Below, in pieces: positions 33,200 through 46,000 of a stretch of DNA of 64,000 bases (positions are counted from its first letter, which is position 1; every line of letters starts with the position of its first letter). Where the stretch lies: NCBI GenBank assembly GCA_026874595.1, contig CM049315.1, forward strand, positions 60,202,889 to 60,266,888. Direction: 5' to 3'. The DNA is from Sipunculus nudus (taxonomy: Eukaryota > Annelida > Sipuncula > Golfingiida > Sipunculidae). The position numbers and the translations under genes were made by a program. The notes below the pieces were generated by a model. It made no database searches. It saw only the letters and a program-made list of their open reading frames with translations, and was not told the origin of the DNA.

Positions 33200-33494
33200 C
33201 AAAGCACCGTGAAATAACGGTGCAATGCCCTGATTCCAGTTAAAAACACTGTTTATTCACATCTCTTAGCACTGTAAAATAACGGCATATTGTCCCGTAA
33301 AATAACAGATGCCCGTTATTTCCCGTGGCTAAGCACCGTTTATTTACGTACCAAAGCGCTGTAAAATTACGGTGCAATGCGACGTTATTTAACGCACTGC
33401 GTTATTTCTTTGCACGTAAAATAACGGTGCTTTGCACTGTCAACTTTGCTGCCAGTGCAAAGCACCGTTATTTTACGTGCAACTTTTAACAGTG
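33200..33494 (-). repeat. Right terminal and subterminal palindrome array of the CACTG element
   Basis: Variants of CACCGTTATTTTACGTGC or its complement recur near 33205, 33267, 33295, 33332, 33357, 33413 and 33463, many as head-to-head pairs that could fold. The last one is the TIR itself. Arrays like this are the transposase-binding regions of EnSpm-type elements; that role is inferred. Confidence 0.7.
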
Positions 33495-34063
33495 TATGTT
33501 AAAACATGCAAGATATGCATGCAGACGAATCATGTAGATATACCATATATATATGTAAATAATTCCTATTTCTGTTCCTCCCGGTACTTCTAGCCTTATG
33601 ATTTATCAAAGCTTTATACAGTATACATTTTATAAAGTATTTTAGACGAGCATATATATACGGGCGTGTCAGGCTGTCAGTTGGATGCTGCTGGCGTGAT
33701 TAGCGGCTGACCGTGCGGTAATCATCATTACAGTTATATACAATGACACCCTGGACCTATTTACCGCCATCAATCTGAAGTGACACGTGACACCTCCTGT
33801 GCTGGTGCAGCAGGGCTTTATCGTACAAAACCATTTAAAGTCAAATTTATGTCAAAACATTCAGGCAACATTTACAAATATACTTGATTTGTGCAGGTAT
33901 TTTCTTTTCGAACGGCAAATGTGTTCCTATAAGTTTGTATCACATATGAGAACTCCGGAAGTGATCCATGTGCACAGTCAAACGCTCTTCCAAGATGAAA
34001 AAATGTAACTTTTAGGTTAATTAACTTTTAATTAAAACCATTAATACTTACTACCGGGTTGAA

Positions 34064-34144
<81 letters not shown>

Positions 34145-36257
34145 ACAACTTGAAGATAACTTTAATTAATGGTGACGACTTTTTCGCAAAATTATATTTT
34201 ACACAATTGGATTGGTTATAGTTGATATATAACCAAGTCAAAGAAGCAGAGGAAAACAAATCGAACGTGTAGGCTTGGAACATTGACACCCCGTGCATGC
34301 TTAATCAAAATATGAAAAATACTTTACTTTTGAATGCCAGAGATATACCAAATAATCAGATCGCGGTGACTGCAGATCACGTGACAGTGTTTGTATAATT
34401 TTACTGCAAGCATTGAACATTTAATGTAAGGGGAATATGAATTTTTATATATCATATAATATATTTTTCCTTTGCAATTTTCCCTTGCCTTTCTATTTTC
34501 TGTTCTTTTTTTCTATTTATCTATTATTTTTTTTGCATTCCCCGACTTGCCCCAATCCTCCCCATCCCCGATCAATCCCTGCTACTAAAAAAAATGACCC
34601 TGCCACTCTATACATATGGGCCCAAACCGTTAATTTTTCAGCGGCACCATATGGTCGGCTGTATACAGAGCTCCGTGCAGCATGCACCCGTTGTCAATGA
34701 AAACGAATTATCACTGAGCATGCAGTGGCGTCCAATCAAACTTGTTGGCTCATTAACGGCGGGACTTGTGATAATGTCTATCAGAGTAGCGCACCTTGCA
34801 TAATTAAGACAGACGACACCTGGTACAAACAGCTTGGCAGCTAAAGGTCAGGTGGTCGTGTCACTAATTACAACAAAAGTATGGACCACCTTATCTTATC
34901 GCTATAGAACTATCCTGACTGATACATGACAAGCGCCTTTCATATAATGTTATCATTATATCAGAGTTTTAATATAAAAGAAACAAAAGGAATAGGCTAA
35001 GTCATTTAAACATTTAAGCGGCAACTATTTTAAAAGACAACCGGTTGGACTTGGATATAGACTATCATCAAGTGTTTCAATATTAGATCGTTCATGAATA
35101 TGTGTTTGGTCTACATAATACCTACGTATCATCAGAATGCTACATGTATATTCATGAGTACCATGCATTGCTAATTGACATGCAGTATATACAAAAAAAA
35201 ACACAAGTAAAAACAAAAATTAAATCAAGTTCATTATACGGCCAGTAAAATGAACTTGATCAATTGTCTTTCTTTCCGTTGGAAGTGTCAACCTATATTA
35301 TTTGCTGTTAAATTATATACCTGTTTTATTCACAGATTATATACAGATATTTATGTCGCAAGAAAACAGTTATGATAATTTAGTGACAGAATTAAAAAAT
35401 ATAATAAATATTGATGAATTTGTCATATTCAATATCTCTGATCATATTTCATTTAAAATAATGATAATTATATAATAAATAAAAACAACATCGATAATAA
35501 TAATATTAAAATAATAATAATAATCAAAATTAATGAATAAATGATATTGTGATATAGTTACTTAGTATGATATATTAGTCAGTAATGAGTGGGTAAATAT
35601 GGCATTCTATACACCAATAATCGATATAAGTTGGAATAAATGTAATATATTTATATAACTCGTTTGGGATAGCAAAATGCAATTAAATAAAGATTGTAGT
35701 CAGGATCAAACTTAGAGGAATACATGATGAACATATATATATTTTATCATTCCATGCAGTAATGTCACGGACACCACGTGCATATTCGTTTGATGGATAC
35801 GCAGGATAACCCAGGGATTTTATACCCTGCACATATTATTAAATATCTGAACGTATATTATGAGGAACAGATATCATGAATTTGATGGTTTTCGACACCT
35901 TACTACAAATAGACGGCACAAGTAACGTTAAACATATTAATTAACTTTTAACTGTTAAGTTTAACTGTTAAAGATTATTTAACATTTCGGACAAATACTG
36001 ATATGTACTATATACTTATAATACGAGTATAATATCAGACTGATCGTAAGCCCATGATTAACAAATTGTTAACAGCAGATATTAAGTTAATGGGTATCTC
36101 TGGAAATGATAAATACTTATCAAATAAATATTTGACCTTAGAAAATCTGGGCTACTACATATTACATGGTTAATTATAGCAATGCGAGATAACATGAGAA
36201 CTTTTCTCTACTAAACCATAAGTAGAATTTAATAGAGTGACAGACAAAAATCCTTAC
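33495..36257. other. No gene; (TA)n at 34066-34142
   Basis: AT-rich. One (TA)n run of about 77 bases sits at 34066-34142. A CACGTG lies near 34379. Open frames are short and without content. Confidence 0.6.
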
Positions 36258-36540
36258 CGATGATGGTGCTTTATGCTGATGGTCAAGCCTTGCTTCTGGT
36301 GTCTCTCAAACAGATGGCTCTGTATATAAATCCTGGCCAGCGGCAACCCACGCCTGCTCAGACCAAGTAGGAGTAATAACGGAGACTGTGTGCGCGGTCC
36401 ACTGCTAGCTCCAGTACAACTCACGGAAATACTGATCTTTAATTGAGCAGAGGTACGACCCCGACCCGGCCGAGTCACGTGACCTCACCTAGCTTATTGA
36501 CCAATCAGCGGGCGGTGTGGCTCGTGAAGGGGCGGGCCAG
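36258..36540 (-). promoter_or_regulatory. Promoter-like region with possible non-coding first exon
   Basis: Read on the minus strand: a GC box (GGGGCGGG at 36529-36536), an inverted CCAAT (36501-36505) and an E-box CACGTG (36476-36481). GC-rich sequence follows, ending at a strong donor, CATCG|GTAAGG (exon end 36258). This matches a TATA-less animal promoter plus 5' UTR exon. The next coding start downstream on this strand is the protocadherin at 23609, which has a possible acceptor at 23770, so it could be the distal promoter of that gene. A plus-strand TATATAAA at 36323-36330 offers the opposite reading. Confidence 0.35.
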
Positions 36541-39393
36541 TGGATATCACAACAAATTAGGCCGCACAATGGATACATATAGATATACATATGCCCAACA
36601 CATTATGGTGGTTCTATGAGCGTTCTATCTAAACAACCACTTATTTATATTGGGAAAAGTGACCGATCTGTGCTCCCGAACGTGGCAGGCTTAATGTATG
36701 AAGGAAATGGCATGAATGCGGGCCAGACAACAAGCTTTGAATTAAGTGTTTCCGTCCTTTGTCGGTTATGGAAATAATGTAAAATTAACAGGTGCGATGA
36801 AACCCACGCCCCATTAGCCTTCGATTAAATCACTTACATTTCTACTTTTACTGCTCGTCAACTTCAAAAGACCACGGCTCATGTAAGATTAAAACTCGTG
36901 TTATTACAGACTAAAGTATCCTGATGAACTTGGTCATTTCCTGGAATCGTTGGTCAGCCTTTATAAGGGTTTGGTACATAAATTATAAATTACTTTGGTA
37001 ACTTTATATTTATTATGATTATTGTAATATTATATATACAAAAAGTATTATGAAAATTGATTCACATGTATTTTTTCGCAGTAAATTATTAACAGCAAAA
37101 TATATAATTAAATATATTCAATTAATTAAATATGTTATGAAAAAATAAATTGTATCGGTCTGAGTAGCCTGTTTATAATGTGCACATATGTATTTTTATC
37201 AATCCATTTTCTTATCCTAATTAACTAATTTAAGAATTTTTTTGTGACACGTTTAACACGTTCATATATATATAGGAATTCATTTTATATATTATCACAT
37301 CCTAAAGCAAAGAGATCATGAACATAAATGATAAAAGATTTTAAAAAAGTATTTACTATAGAATGATTGAATGTGAAAATGCGAAGAACAGTTTTAACAG
37401 TATACGTGTAAATAATGGTATGTATATATAAACAGGTGCATGCGAATCCAGGATTGGTGTGTTTAGATGAATCCGTGTGGTCCCAACGATCACTGAAATA
37501 TAAATAAAAAAGGAAAGAGAGAAAATGACATGTGCACTTGTATTATGTATGATCAGGTATTATTCTTTTTGCATATTTTTTTTCCCTGATAACTTGTGTA
37601 TTAGACCGAGCGAAGATTTGGTGCGTTTACAGTGGAAGCGGAACCATGCAGACCTGTCACCATAAAACTTTATTTATTTGACCTTTCTTCAACAAAGACC
37701 TCCACCACTGAGTCCTTTATAAGATACTTATTTATAGTCCTAGTTTATATCTATATATTATCAGCAATATAATAAATTATCACCCTTGTTATTTCAATTC
37801 AAAACATATTTTCAGGATAATACATGTAATTGTAAACATAATGACCGCGAGCTCATGCAGTAAGGCAAGAACAGGACCTATATACTGATGGACAAACTCT
37901 GATGGTTTAGATTCATATAGTAGTCACATTTGAATTAACGGTGGACGTCCGGGGTATTTAGCGAATTATTTTGTCCATTCCAGGGCTCCCATGCCGAGTC
38001 GGTGCATTACTGTGCTGTTAACTGTTATATAAGCATGTCATCTTTTAATCCCAGATTAAGATAGTCGGGATACCTGGGTTGTATGAACATTCCTGGCATT
38101 ATCAGCGGTTCATACATGACCCACCTGGTCGGATCCCGGCTATTCGCTGGCTTATCTTAAGCCATTATTGTACAGCCCGCCCTCCGTCCGGCTCGAGCTC
38201 CACCCTTATCTACAGCACAGCGAACGACGTGGCAGGAACGCGCACCTGGCCACCCCGAGCTTAACCCGCACTCGTTCAAAGCTTAAATTGGTAACGGCTA
38301 ATTTACTTCATGCAGGAAACGGCACTCCGTAATACTTGTTTGTCTCTGATGTGAAAACTCCTGAATAAATGAAAGATCAGAGAGGGATTAAGGAAAAGGG
38401 AAATTGTTTCCTCATTTAGTGAGCTGTGGGAGGGCCGTTAAAAGTCGGGTAATCCTGTTACATGTCCAAGGTGTAATCCATCCTGAATGAAACTATAGCC
38501 ATACAGCTGTATACTTATATAAACTCGTTGGCATTTGATGTAAATTTTTATGAAAACTATAGAAATGCTTTGTTTTTTTCTCTATCATGCATTTCAATCA
38601 ATATTGATTTTGTATTTATAATGCCCTAAATTTTATCTTCGATATGAAAATATAAACATGAACTTACCTGATTCTTCATTACAGTGTTTTGCTATTATTT
38701 ACAGCCTATATATGTTCATAATAAAGACACCAACATGAGATTTAGGTATGACTTTTGTTGTATATATTTGCACTATTACTATTATTTTTTATCATGAATC
38801 CCATAAAACACATGACGCATCAAATGGTGAATAAAAATATTTCAGATATAAAGACTGGCAGTCATCGTGTCTCCTTGGATACGCGAGACTTTACCTTATA
38901 TGGCTGTTGCTATTTAAGTAATTCAGGTGTTTTGAAAAATGAGCCCTCTTTTTTGGTTGGCTGATTTGGAGTAATTTTGAACAACTATAAATCATAAAAG
39001 CTTTGTTTCTCTTGCAGCGCCCGCTTAAAAAGATAAAATACTAAAATTTCTTTATAATTTCTTTTTTTTTTGTATGAAGAGTTTTACCTGTTAAGCAAAA
39101 TAATTCTGTAATTATCATGTCGTCACCTGATTATATGAAATTTGTAAAAAATTTAAAAATCAAAAGTCTTTTAAAACCCAACCGTTTTAGCTTAATCTTT
39201 CATTTCTGGCAACACGAAACCAAAAACATCCCTAGAATATTTAGGTAAAAAATAAATGTTAACAACAGGCTTATCTTCTGAATAATAAAATAATAAGATG
39301 AATTTATATGTCCGCTTGAGCATAAGTATTCTATGTGGAAATCGTCGATTTATTGAATGTAAATATATGTGTAATGTATATGTTTATATTATT

Positions 39394-39396
<3 letters not shown>
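36541..39396. other. No gene recognised
   Basis: AT-rich, with a GC-richer island at about 38080-38280 that holds an unsupported 61-codon frame and could be regulatory. Confidence 0.4.

Positions 39397-39446
<50 letters not shown>
39397..39446. repeat. (TA)n microsatellite
   Basis: About 50 bases of TA. Confidence 0.95.
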
Positions 39447-39448
<2 letters not shown>

Positions 39449-41098
39449 ATATATATTACTACATTCAAGAAATAACTGCATCTACTGCATGAACAGGCCG
39501 GCACGTGCAGCAAACATAACAATGATACAGTTGTTTGTATATGAGTATTTGTGTTAACACCTATAGGCAGGGGGTAATAAATCAATGTGAATAACACTGG
39601 TTCATTACTAACTGCTACATCAGCACATCAAAGTGAACGGTCTATAAACATACCGATATGAGAGCAGAACTTTACTTTGATGTGGCTTCCGTGGGCCTCG
39701 GGACCCTGCCGGCCTCTGTATAAACCTAGCTATACTTGCCACAAATATTGCAGCACACTGGCTATTGTCTTGAGCGGGCGTGACCATTTGCACTCACCAC
39801 AAAACAAGATGCAATAGCTAGACCGCGAATATAGACTACACGGGCTTTATCTCGCAGTGCCAACGTAACAGAGTTCCTCCTGTTTTGTCCCGGGTTCACA
39901 CCCCTCCACAGAGAAGCTAATTTGTGTCCAGAGTTCTTTGTGTTCCTCGGGAGAGCTCAATGTTGAGTGGTCTCACCAATAAATATGCTAATTTAAAGAT
40001 GCCAGTTTGATAGACTTGGAATTGAACGGCCTGGTTCTGGAGGGGTATCTCTTCTGTCAACATTGTGTTCTCTCCACTATCTCACGACACATCCGCGATC
40101 TTAGTGAAGTTATCTCTTACATCAATCGGACCTTGAGGCGGGGTTGTCCATCGCTGGCACTCAGTAATGCATTACTGGACACTAGGAACAGGGAAACATT
40201 TTTGGGTGGGAGGGACTTTTGGGTTAAATTGGCTGAGTTAATGTAACTTTAAATGCATGCCATGCCAACATCCCCGGACCTAACAGCCGGGACCCCTTGA
40301 ATGGGGCACCCCTGCTCTCTAGAAATTATCAGACCTTATAATTATGGACACAGCATGAAAAGTGAAACCGTGAAATCATCGCTGCGGTCTTCCACTTTCA
40401 CTCACTTACTACCCACAGTCATGGCACAGAATATGCTAATTACCAGCAATGTGTCTGTACCGTGTGTCAGGCCTTCCTGACAGTTTATACTACTTGCTAC
40501 TGACACACAGACGTCCAGATTACACTAAGGTTACTGGTTTTAAAAGTGATTTTACATTTAAAACACCAACCACCGCTCCACGGTATAGTTATTGGCTCAC
40601 TTGGCTCGTGGTTCGTTATAAACTGGACTTATCAAGACGGCTACTGTAAACCTTTAAAGCGCATCGGTGTTTTCCATTTTCAAATAGGAAAATTAATTTA
40701 TTGTTTCAGAAAAGGGAAAAAGAAGAGCGTCCAGAAAAGTTTTACCCGGATCAGAAGGTATACTGCTATTCCATAAAGAGCCACGTGCACTGTGAAATAA
40801 CTATCAGGGTTTTATTTTAAATAAAAGTGACATATATATATATAAACATATATATACATATATATATATATATAATATATTATATTTCAGTAATATCGAG
40901 TTATAAAGGATACAAGACCTTTAAGTTACTGTCCGGAATGATGCTCTTTTTAAACATACAGACTCATGTATATGATGAGTGTGTACATAAGGGTTCCATT
41001 CAGAAAATGACACTGATTCAAATCGCCCTAAAATACCGTACACACAGAACACTGGCTGTATAACAGGTTCCTGGTCTAATATGCTTATTGATCAAAAA

Positions 41099-41099
<1 letters not shown>
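39447..41099. other. No gene recognised
   Basis: Mixed composition. The frames at 40007-40246 and 40449-40776 show no domain and no paired splice sites. Confidence 0.4.
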
Positions 41100-41150
<51 letters not shown>

Positions 41151-41180
41151 GCGAGGCGGGGGGGGGGGGTGGGGGGGGTG
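41100..41180. repeat. (TA)n followed by a poly-G tract
   Basis: (TA)21 at 41100-41142, then a G-rich run (G12-T-G8) at 41157-41178. Confidence 0.9.
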
Positions 41181-41768
41181 CGGGTATATCTGCCTGATTA
41201 TAGTCGCCAATCGACATGCATGTGATAAGGTATATATATATATACACTTATACATGCATGAAATATAGGAAATATAAGAATATATTTGACCTGTGAAACA
41301 CATCGCCACACGCTGCTAAATGTACAATTTTATGTTATCGAGTTTTATCAAAATTTGGGGACCTTTATGATATTGTTTTTGAAAATGTACCAATGTTCTT
41401 TACTAAATTTTAAAATCTTCGTGTGAACACACGAGTTTAAGTTTTACTTGCCTAGCTCTGTTTGACTGCATGTGTAAATGCATTTTCTTCATATATAAGC
41501 CTATATATATACAGTCGATTGTTTATGTAAAACATGCATAACACACACGTGTTGTCATTTAATTTGCATGCTATTCTATGTCATGTAATTCTATATGTCT
41601 CATCCCATTAACAGTCAACTTAAGCATTCTTATAAAGATAATTATGAGCAAATGCTCGGATTTAGATACTTCTCATGAGTGAAATCTCATGCATATTTCT
41701 TTCCTATCAATTATTATTTATTTTTCGTTGAATATTGTGTTTCTAATGATCATAGCCTACTTCGTGTG

Positions 41769-41769
<1 letters not shown>

Positions 41770-41830
<61 letters not shown>
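41770..41830. repeat. (TA)n microsatellite
   Basis: About 60 bases of TA. Confidence 0.95.
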
Positions 41831-41835
<5 letters not shown>

Positions 41836-42882
41836 AAACCTGACTTATAACATAAAGCCTTTGCTTGTAATTGTTCACTGTGTAAATCAAGTAGTGGATC
41901 ACAGGTCATATGGTGTCGGGTTACAGTGGTTAGTTCTAATTCAGAATTTAAGTACCGGGGTAAGAAAAACATAAAATTCTTTAGAATGAAGAATTACCTA
42001 ACCTACAAAGGATATAAAGATATTTATTTCTTGTTTTGTTTCACCATGCAAGGGGCTAAAAGAGTCTATATCTAAAGCTTCTCGGTTTCAGATATATATA
42101 TTTATATATATACACACACATATTTACATAAATATACTTGTTTTATGACAACCATGCGGGTACCGGTTTGTGGAGCATATAGTCCTTTTTATGTGATTTG
42201 TCCAGGCATTTACAAAATACATGCAATGTGCATTCATTGAAATAATATGTATATGTATTTGAATAATCCAACTACCTGCATGAGATTACATAAAACAGAA
42301 AACAAATACAATAAGAATCAAATAAGGCTGATATTTTAAACCATATATGGAAATTATTGACACTTCTCTGTGCGGTCAGTCATCTGGCTGTACAATGTGA
42401 ATACTTTTGATCCCGGTTAATCTCGGGAGAGATCGGCCATTTACACATAATACCTATAACGATGTGGTCGGGGGTTTTGATGTATGACTCGGGGGACCGG
42501 ACTGGCATTACAGGTGTCCCTGTGATATAGTACTCCCCCGCGCTGTTGGTCTACACACGGGGCAGATTGTATGCAGGGACCGTGGCACGATTCATCTCCC
42601 ATCAGCTATACATACAGTCATCACATTCTGCCCTACCCTTTTACTTTTATTTGCATCAATTCAGTCTTCAGCAAATTAACAATAACAAAATAGCCTCATT
42701 CCAAACAAAGTACCCGTTCATCAGAGAGTATACCTGGGAGAAACAGGAAAACTCTGTTTTGTTTAATATATGGACATGCATTCCTGCGTTTAAATTTGTT
42801 TTTTTTTCTCGTTTATAAATTAAAAGGAATTAATATTAGGGAGTTCACCTTTGCAAAGAAGTAAAAAACAGAATCAGGCCTT
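41831..42882. other. No gene recognised
   Basis: AT-rich with no supported exon. A short GC-richer stretch lies near 42460-42610. Confidence 0.4.
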
Positions 42883-42886
42883 ACAC

Positions 42887-42920
<34 letters not shown>
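42883..42920. repeat. (AC)n microsatellite
   Basis: About 19 AC units, followed by a short (AT)n and (GT)n. Confidence 0.95.
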
Positions 42921-42928
<8 letters not shown>

Positions 42929-43865
42929 GCGTGTGTGTGAACAAGGTGGATGAAGATAAAAGTAAAGTTTAAATTATATACTTTATAATGTACATGTTGA
43001 AATTGTTAAGAAGTACTCAGATCAGATAATTCATGTCGGCAAATGATATTAGCGAGGTTTCAATCAGAGACGGACAGTTGGAACTAATTATTGTTGCTTT
43101 TATCAGAGATTCCTGTACTACCTAATTATCTTGACCTTTGCAGCCGGCAAGTCAAATTGTCAAGGGTCTTATTTTCACCTTCCATATGGTCGACCAGACC
43201 AGTTCCCGCCCCCTAAGCCCTGTTAATATCTGTTGTTGTGTGCGGCCCGGGCGCTGTCACGGCAACCAGTCATTACTCTCACAGCAGGCTGCGCTGACAC
43301 TGATCCAGTCGTCTGCCATTATCACACCACGTGACCAGAGGTATCGTCTGTTTTCTCGCGCTACCTTAACGCGGGACTTTTGTCCGCGCAAGCGAGTTGA
43401 ATCCAATAGACTCCGTGTAGCATGTCATATTTAACCAGGTGTCGTGTTTTGTACCAATCATTTGTTTGATGGATTAGAATAGTGCAAACGGTTGCCGTGA
43501 CAAGTTACAATGTTGCATATACACATGAATTTCACCTGTATAAAAGTATGCCATAAATTTCCGTTGTGTGGAAAGTTAAGAGGTCCAGAGCTGAAACAGA
43601 CCCACAGGGCAGACGCTTAACCTTTGTCCTTATAGGAAGAATACCAGGAAAAATGCAAATGATTTAACACGTGACCCTGACATGAATAAAAGTTACACGT
43701 CCACCTGACGTATGTCTGTATAGTACACCTGTATAAAAGTATTTCCTCATTTTCAAACAGTGTGCCTTAACATCGGCTGATGACCCAGTAGGCTTTATCT
43801 ATGGCCTGGGTATTCGGAGAAGCCAACAAAGATTAAATATTAAAATTAAAAAAGAAAAATTCCTC

Positions 43866-43868
<3 letters not shown>
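42921..43868. other. No gene; GC-rich island at 43190-43440
   Basis: The island includes CACGTG (near 43328), CGCG-containing text and CCCGCCCCC. It may be regulatory. The 98-codon frame across it has no domain. Confidence 0.4.

Positions 43869-43947
<79 letters not shown>
43869..43947. repeat. (TA)n microsatellite
   Basis: About 78 bases, among the longest pure TA runs in the window. Confidence 0.95.
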
Positions 43948-43949
<2 letters not shown>

Positions 43950-45864
43950 TCTAGTAAGTATATTAAACGCAACGACGTTACTGTCGTATCCAGGTTTTTC
44001 CGACAGGGGAAGGGTTGATGGGGATTGATCCATGTAAGGTTGATCAACATATGCTTTAAAAGTAAACTTTTATATTAAAGGTCATAAAATACATTCACGG
44101 AATTCACTTAGAATTTAAAATATAACTGAAAAGAAAATATTTCTATGTTTGGAGCTTAACATCTATATAATATTTTGTAAGGAAGGTGCAACACCCCTGG
44201 ATCCCTGGGTGTTAGTTATATGTTTGCATATGTTATACCCCATAGCCTGTAGTAATGACTATATAGTAATAATAATTAAGAATTGACGTTACCCCAAAAG
44301 ATATAAGATATCAAACAAAAGATGTGCATGTGTGTGAGTGTGTTTGTCTGTGTCACAACATAACTCGCCCAGTCATGAACCGAATCTCATGAAATTTTCA
44401 TGGCATTTCGGGAATGGAATTATGAAAAATCGATTAGATTCAAGTTCCGATCTGGCACTCGATTCGGATTTAGGGACGTCATCAAGGAATATTCACAAAG
44501 GTACAGTCATTCATGCACGAACGAACCTGGCAATATGGACCGAATAAGTGAATGCAAACGCGGTTTTGGGAGCAACCCACAATATGGACACTCACATTGC
44601 GAATAGCTTGCATTTATTAAAAGAATATAACCTTTAACATTTTAGAAATGATGTTCTCTGTAGTTAACATTTCATTTTTCCACATGTCATAATATTCCTA
44701 TAGGTTTTATTACACCTTGTATCACAGACTGGCTGTGTGGGGTGATGGTATTTCTTTGGGATCATTCCCAGCATTTCCATAATTACGCTTCACGGATATG
44801 CGGATGGAACAATTATTTACCGCCCTATTTCTCACATCTGTCAGAAATCTTGGCGTTCAAATTGCGCCAGCAGACATGGGACCAGTGATTTCTCGATTTA
44901 AAAAAGTGCATCTGTTAATGCCAGCGAGCCTACTCCAGAAACAAAGCAGTCATGCAGCGCCACCAACTCGTAATGAGAAACCAATCTGTCAAATGTGAAA
45001 TGAAACGTCGAGAGCCATAGAGCTATACCGACACACCATTAATTGAGCTGGCCCCGCAGTCAGTGGCCAGGTCATCTACTGGTCAGAACTCACACTGACC
45101 ACGCTTATAGACACTGGCACACCAGTATTTCAAGTATTTATACATTACTTCAGATGATTTTCCTTGTCCATTTCCTACTTCAGCTGTCAAAATAACTGTA
45201 AACTGTTTTTAAATTATGTCAATTTATGAAATACATGTATTTAAATCTACAGAAGCTTGTTGTGTACGTTTTATAGATCCCAAGTCCTTATCAATCTTGA
45301 TCTAACGCTATATACCTTGTTTAAAGGGAGACAGAAAGACATGTCCAATTCACTTTTTTTTAAGGGAATAAAACGTAACTTTTTAACAGCAATTTCGAGA
45401 TATTTCCTTCATCTACTTGATTGTTTTCTTCATATTTTCCACAGTCATCCTTCAGTTATGCAGTTATCCCGTAGATTAAATTAAGAATATGATAAGCATC
45501 ATTTGCCAAGATGCAAGGTCATAAATGTTAGGTTTATGGAATGCTGCTTCTAAATCTTTGTCAATGGGGCTGATTTAGATAAAACTTAAATTATGAAAAA
45601 TAAAATTTTGAAAATTGATGAACATTTATCTTTATTTTCGTTTGACCAAATTTATATTCCGTATAACGGTATTTCCATATTTGTGGCTGGATGGAAGAAA
45701 AGTATGTAAGTATAAGGTATTCGGGATTTGGGTTTTGTTCTCTTTGTCATAAGGGGCGGAGGATTTGTTCGGGTGAGATTTTGAGCGTGGCTCCTCATTT
45801 TGGTGTACTGTGCGCATGTTCGTATGTGTTTCATGGGGGGGGGGGGGATGTTAGGATTCCTGAT
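43948..45864. other. No gene recognised
   Basis: No paired splice sites or recognisable protein. A poly-G run lies at about 45835-45847. Confidence 0.4.
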
Positions 45865-45900
45865 GATTGTCCCCCTCACAGTTTCTCGGCAAACAAAGAC
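45865..45900 (+). repeat. Short dispersed repeat E, copy 1
   Basis: GATTGTCCCCCTCACAG then TTTCTCGGCAAACAAAG matches 58944-58977 with about three differences. The parent element is unknown. Confidence 0.7.
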
Positions 45901-46000
45901 CAAAGGTTAAGCTAATAAAGAAGAATAAGGAAATGGGGCCACGCAGTCTGGCTTGTTATCAGGTGATACGCCTCAGCTGCTTCATCGCCAACCAGTTAGG

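Larger units (their letters stand above)
25257..33494 (+). mobile_element. Candidate 8.24-kb DNA transposon with CACTG termini
   Basis: The left end begins CACTGTTAAAAATTGC, followed by CGTAAAATAACGGCGC. The right end, reverse-complemented, begins CACTGTTAAAAGTTGC, followed by ACGTAAAATAACGGTGC. Over 33 bases the ends differ by two substitutions and one indel. Both are flanked by TA (25255-25256 and 33495-33496), a possible 2-bp target duplication. Both ends also have subterminal arrays of (G)CACCGTTATTTTACGTGC-like palindromes. CACTG termini with subterminal repeats recall the EnSpm/CACTA and Chapaev groups, but those usually give 2-4-bp duplications and I recognise no transposase. Inside are several plus-strand exon-like blocks and nested repeats. 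Two unrelated miniature elements at the two ends remain possible. Confidence 0.6.
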
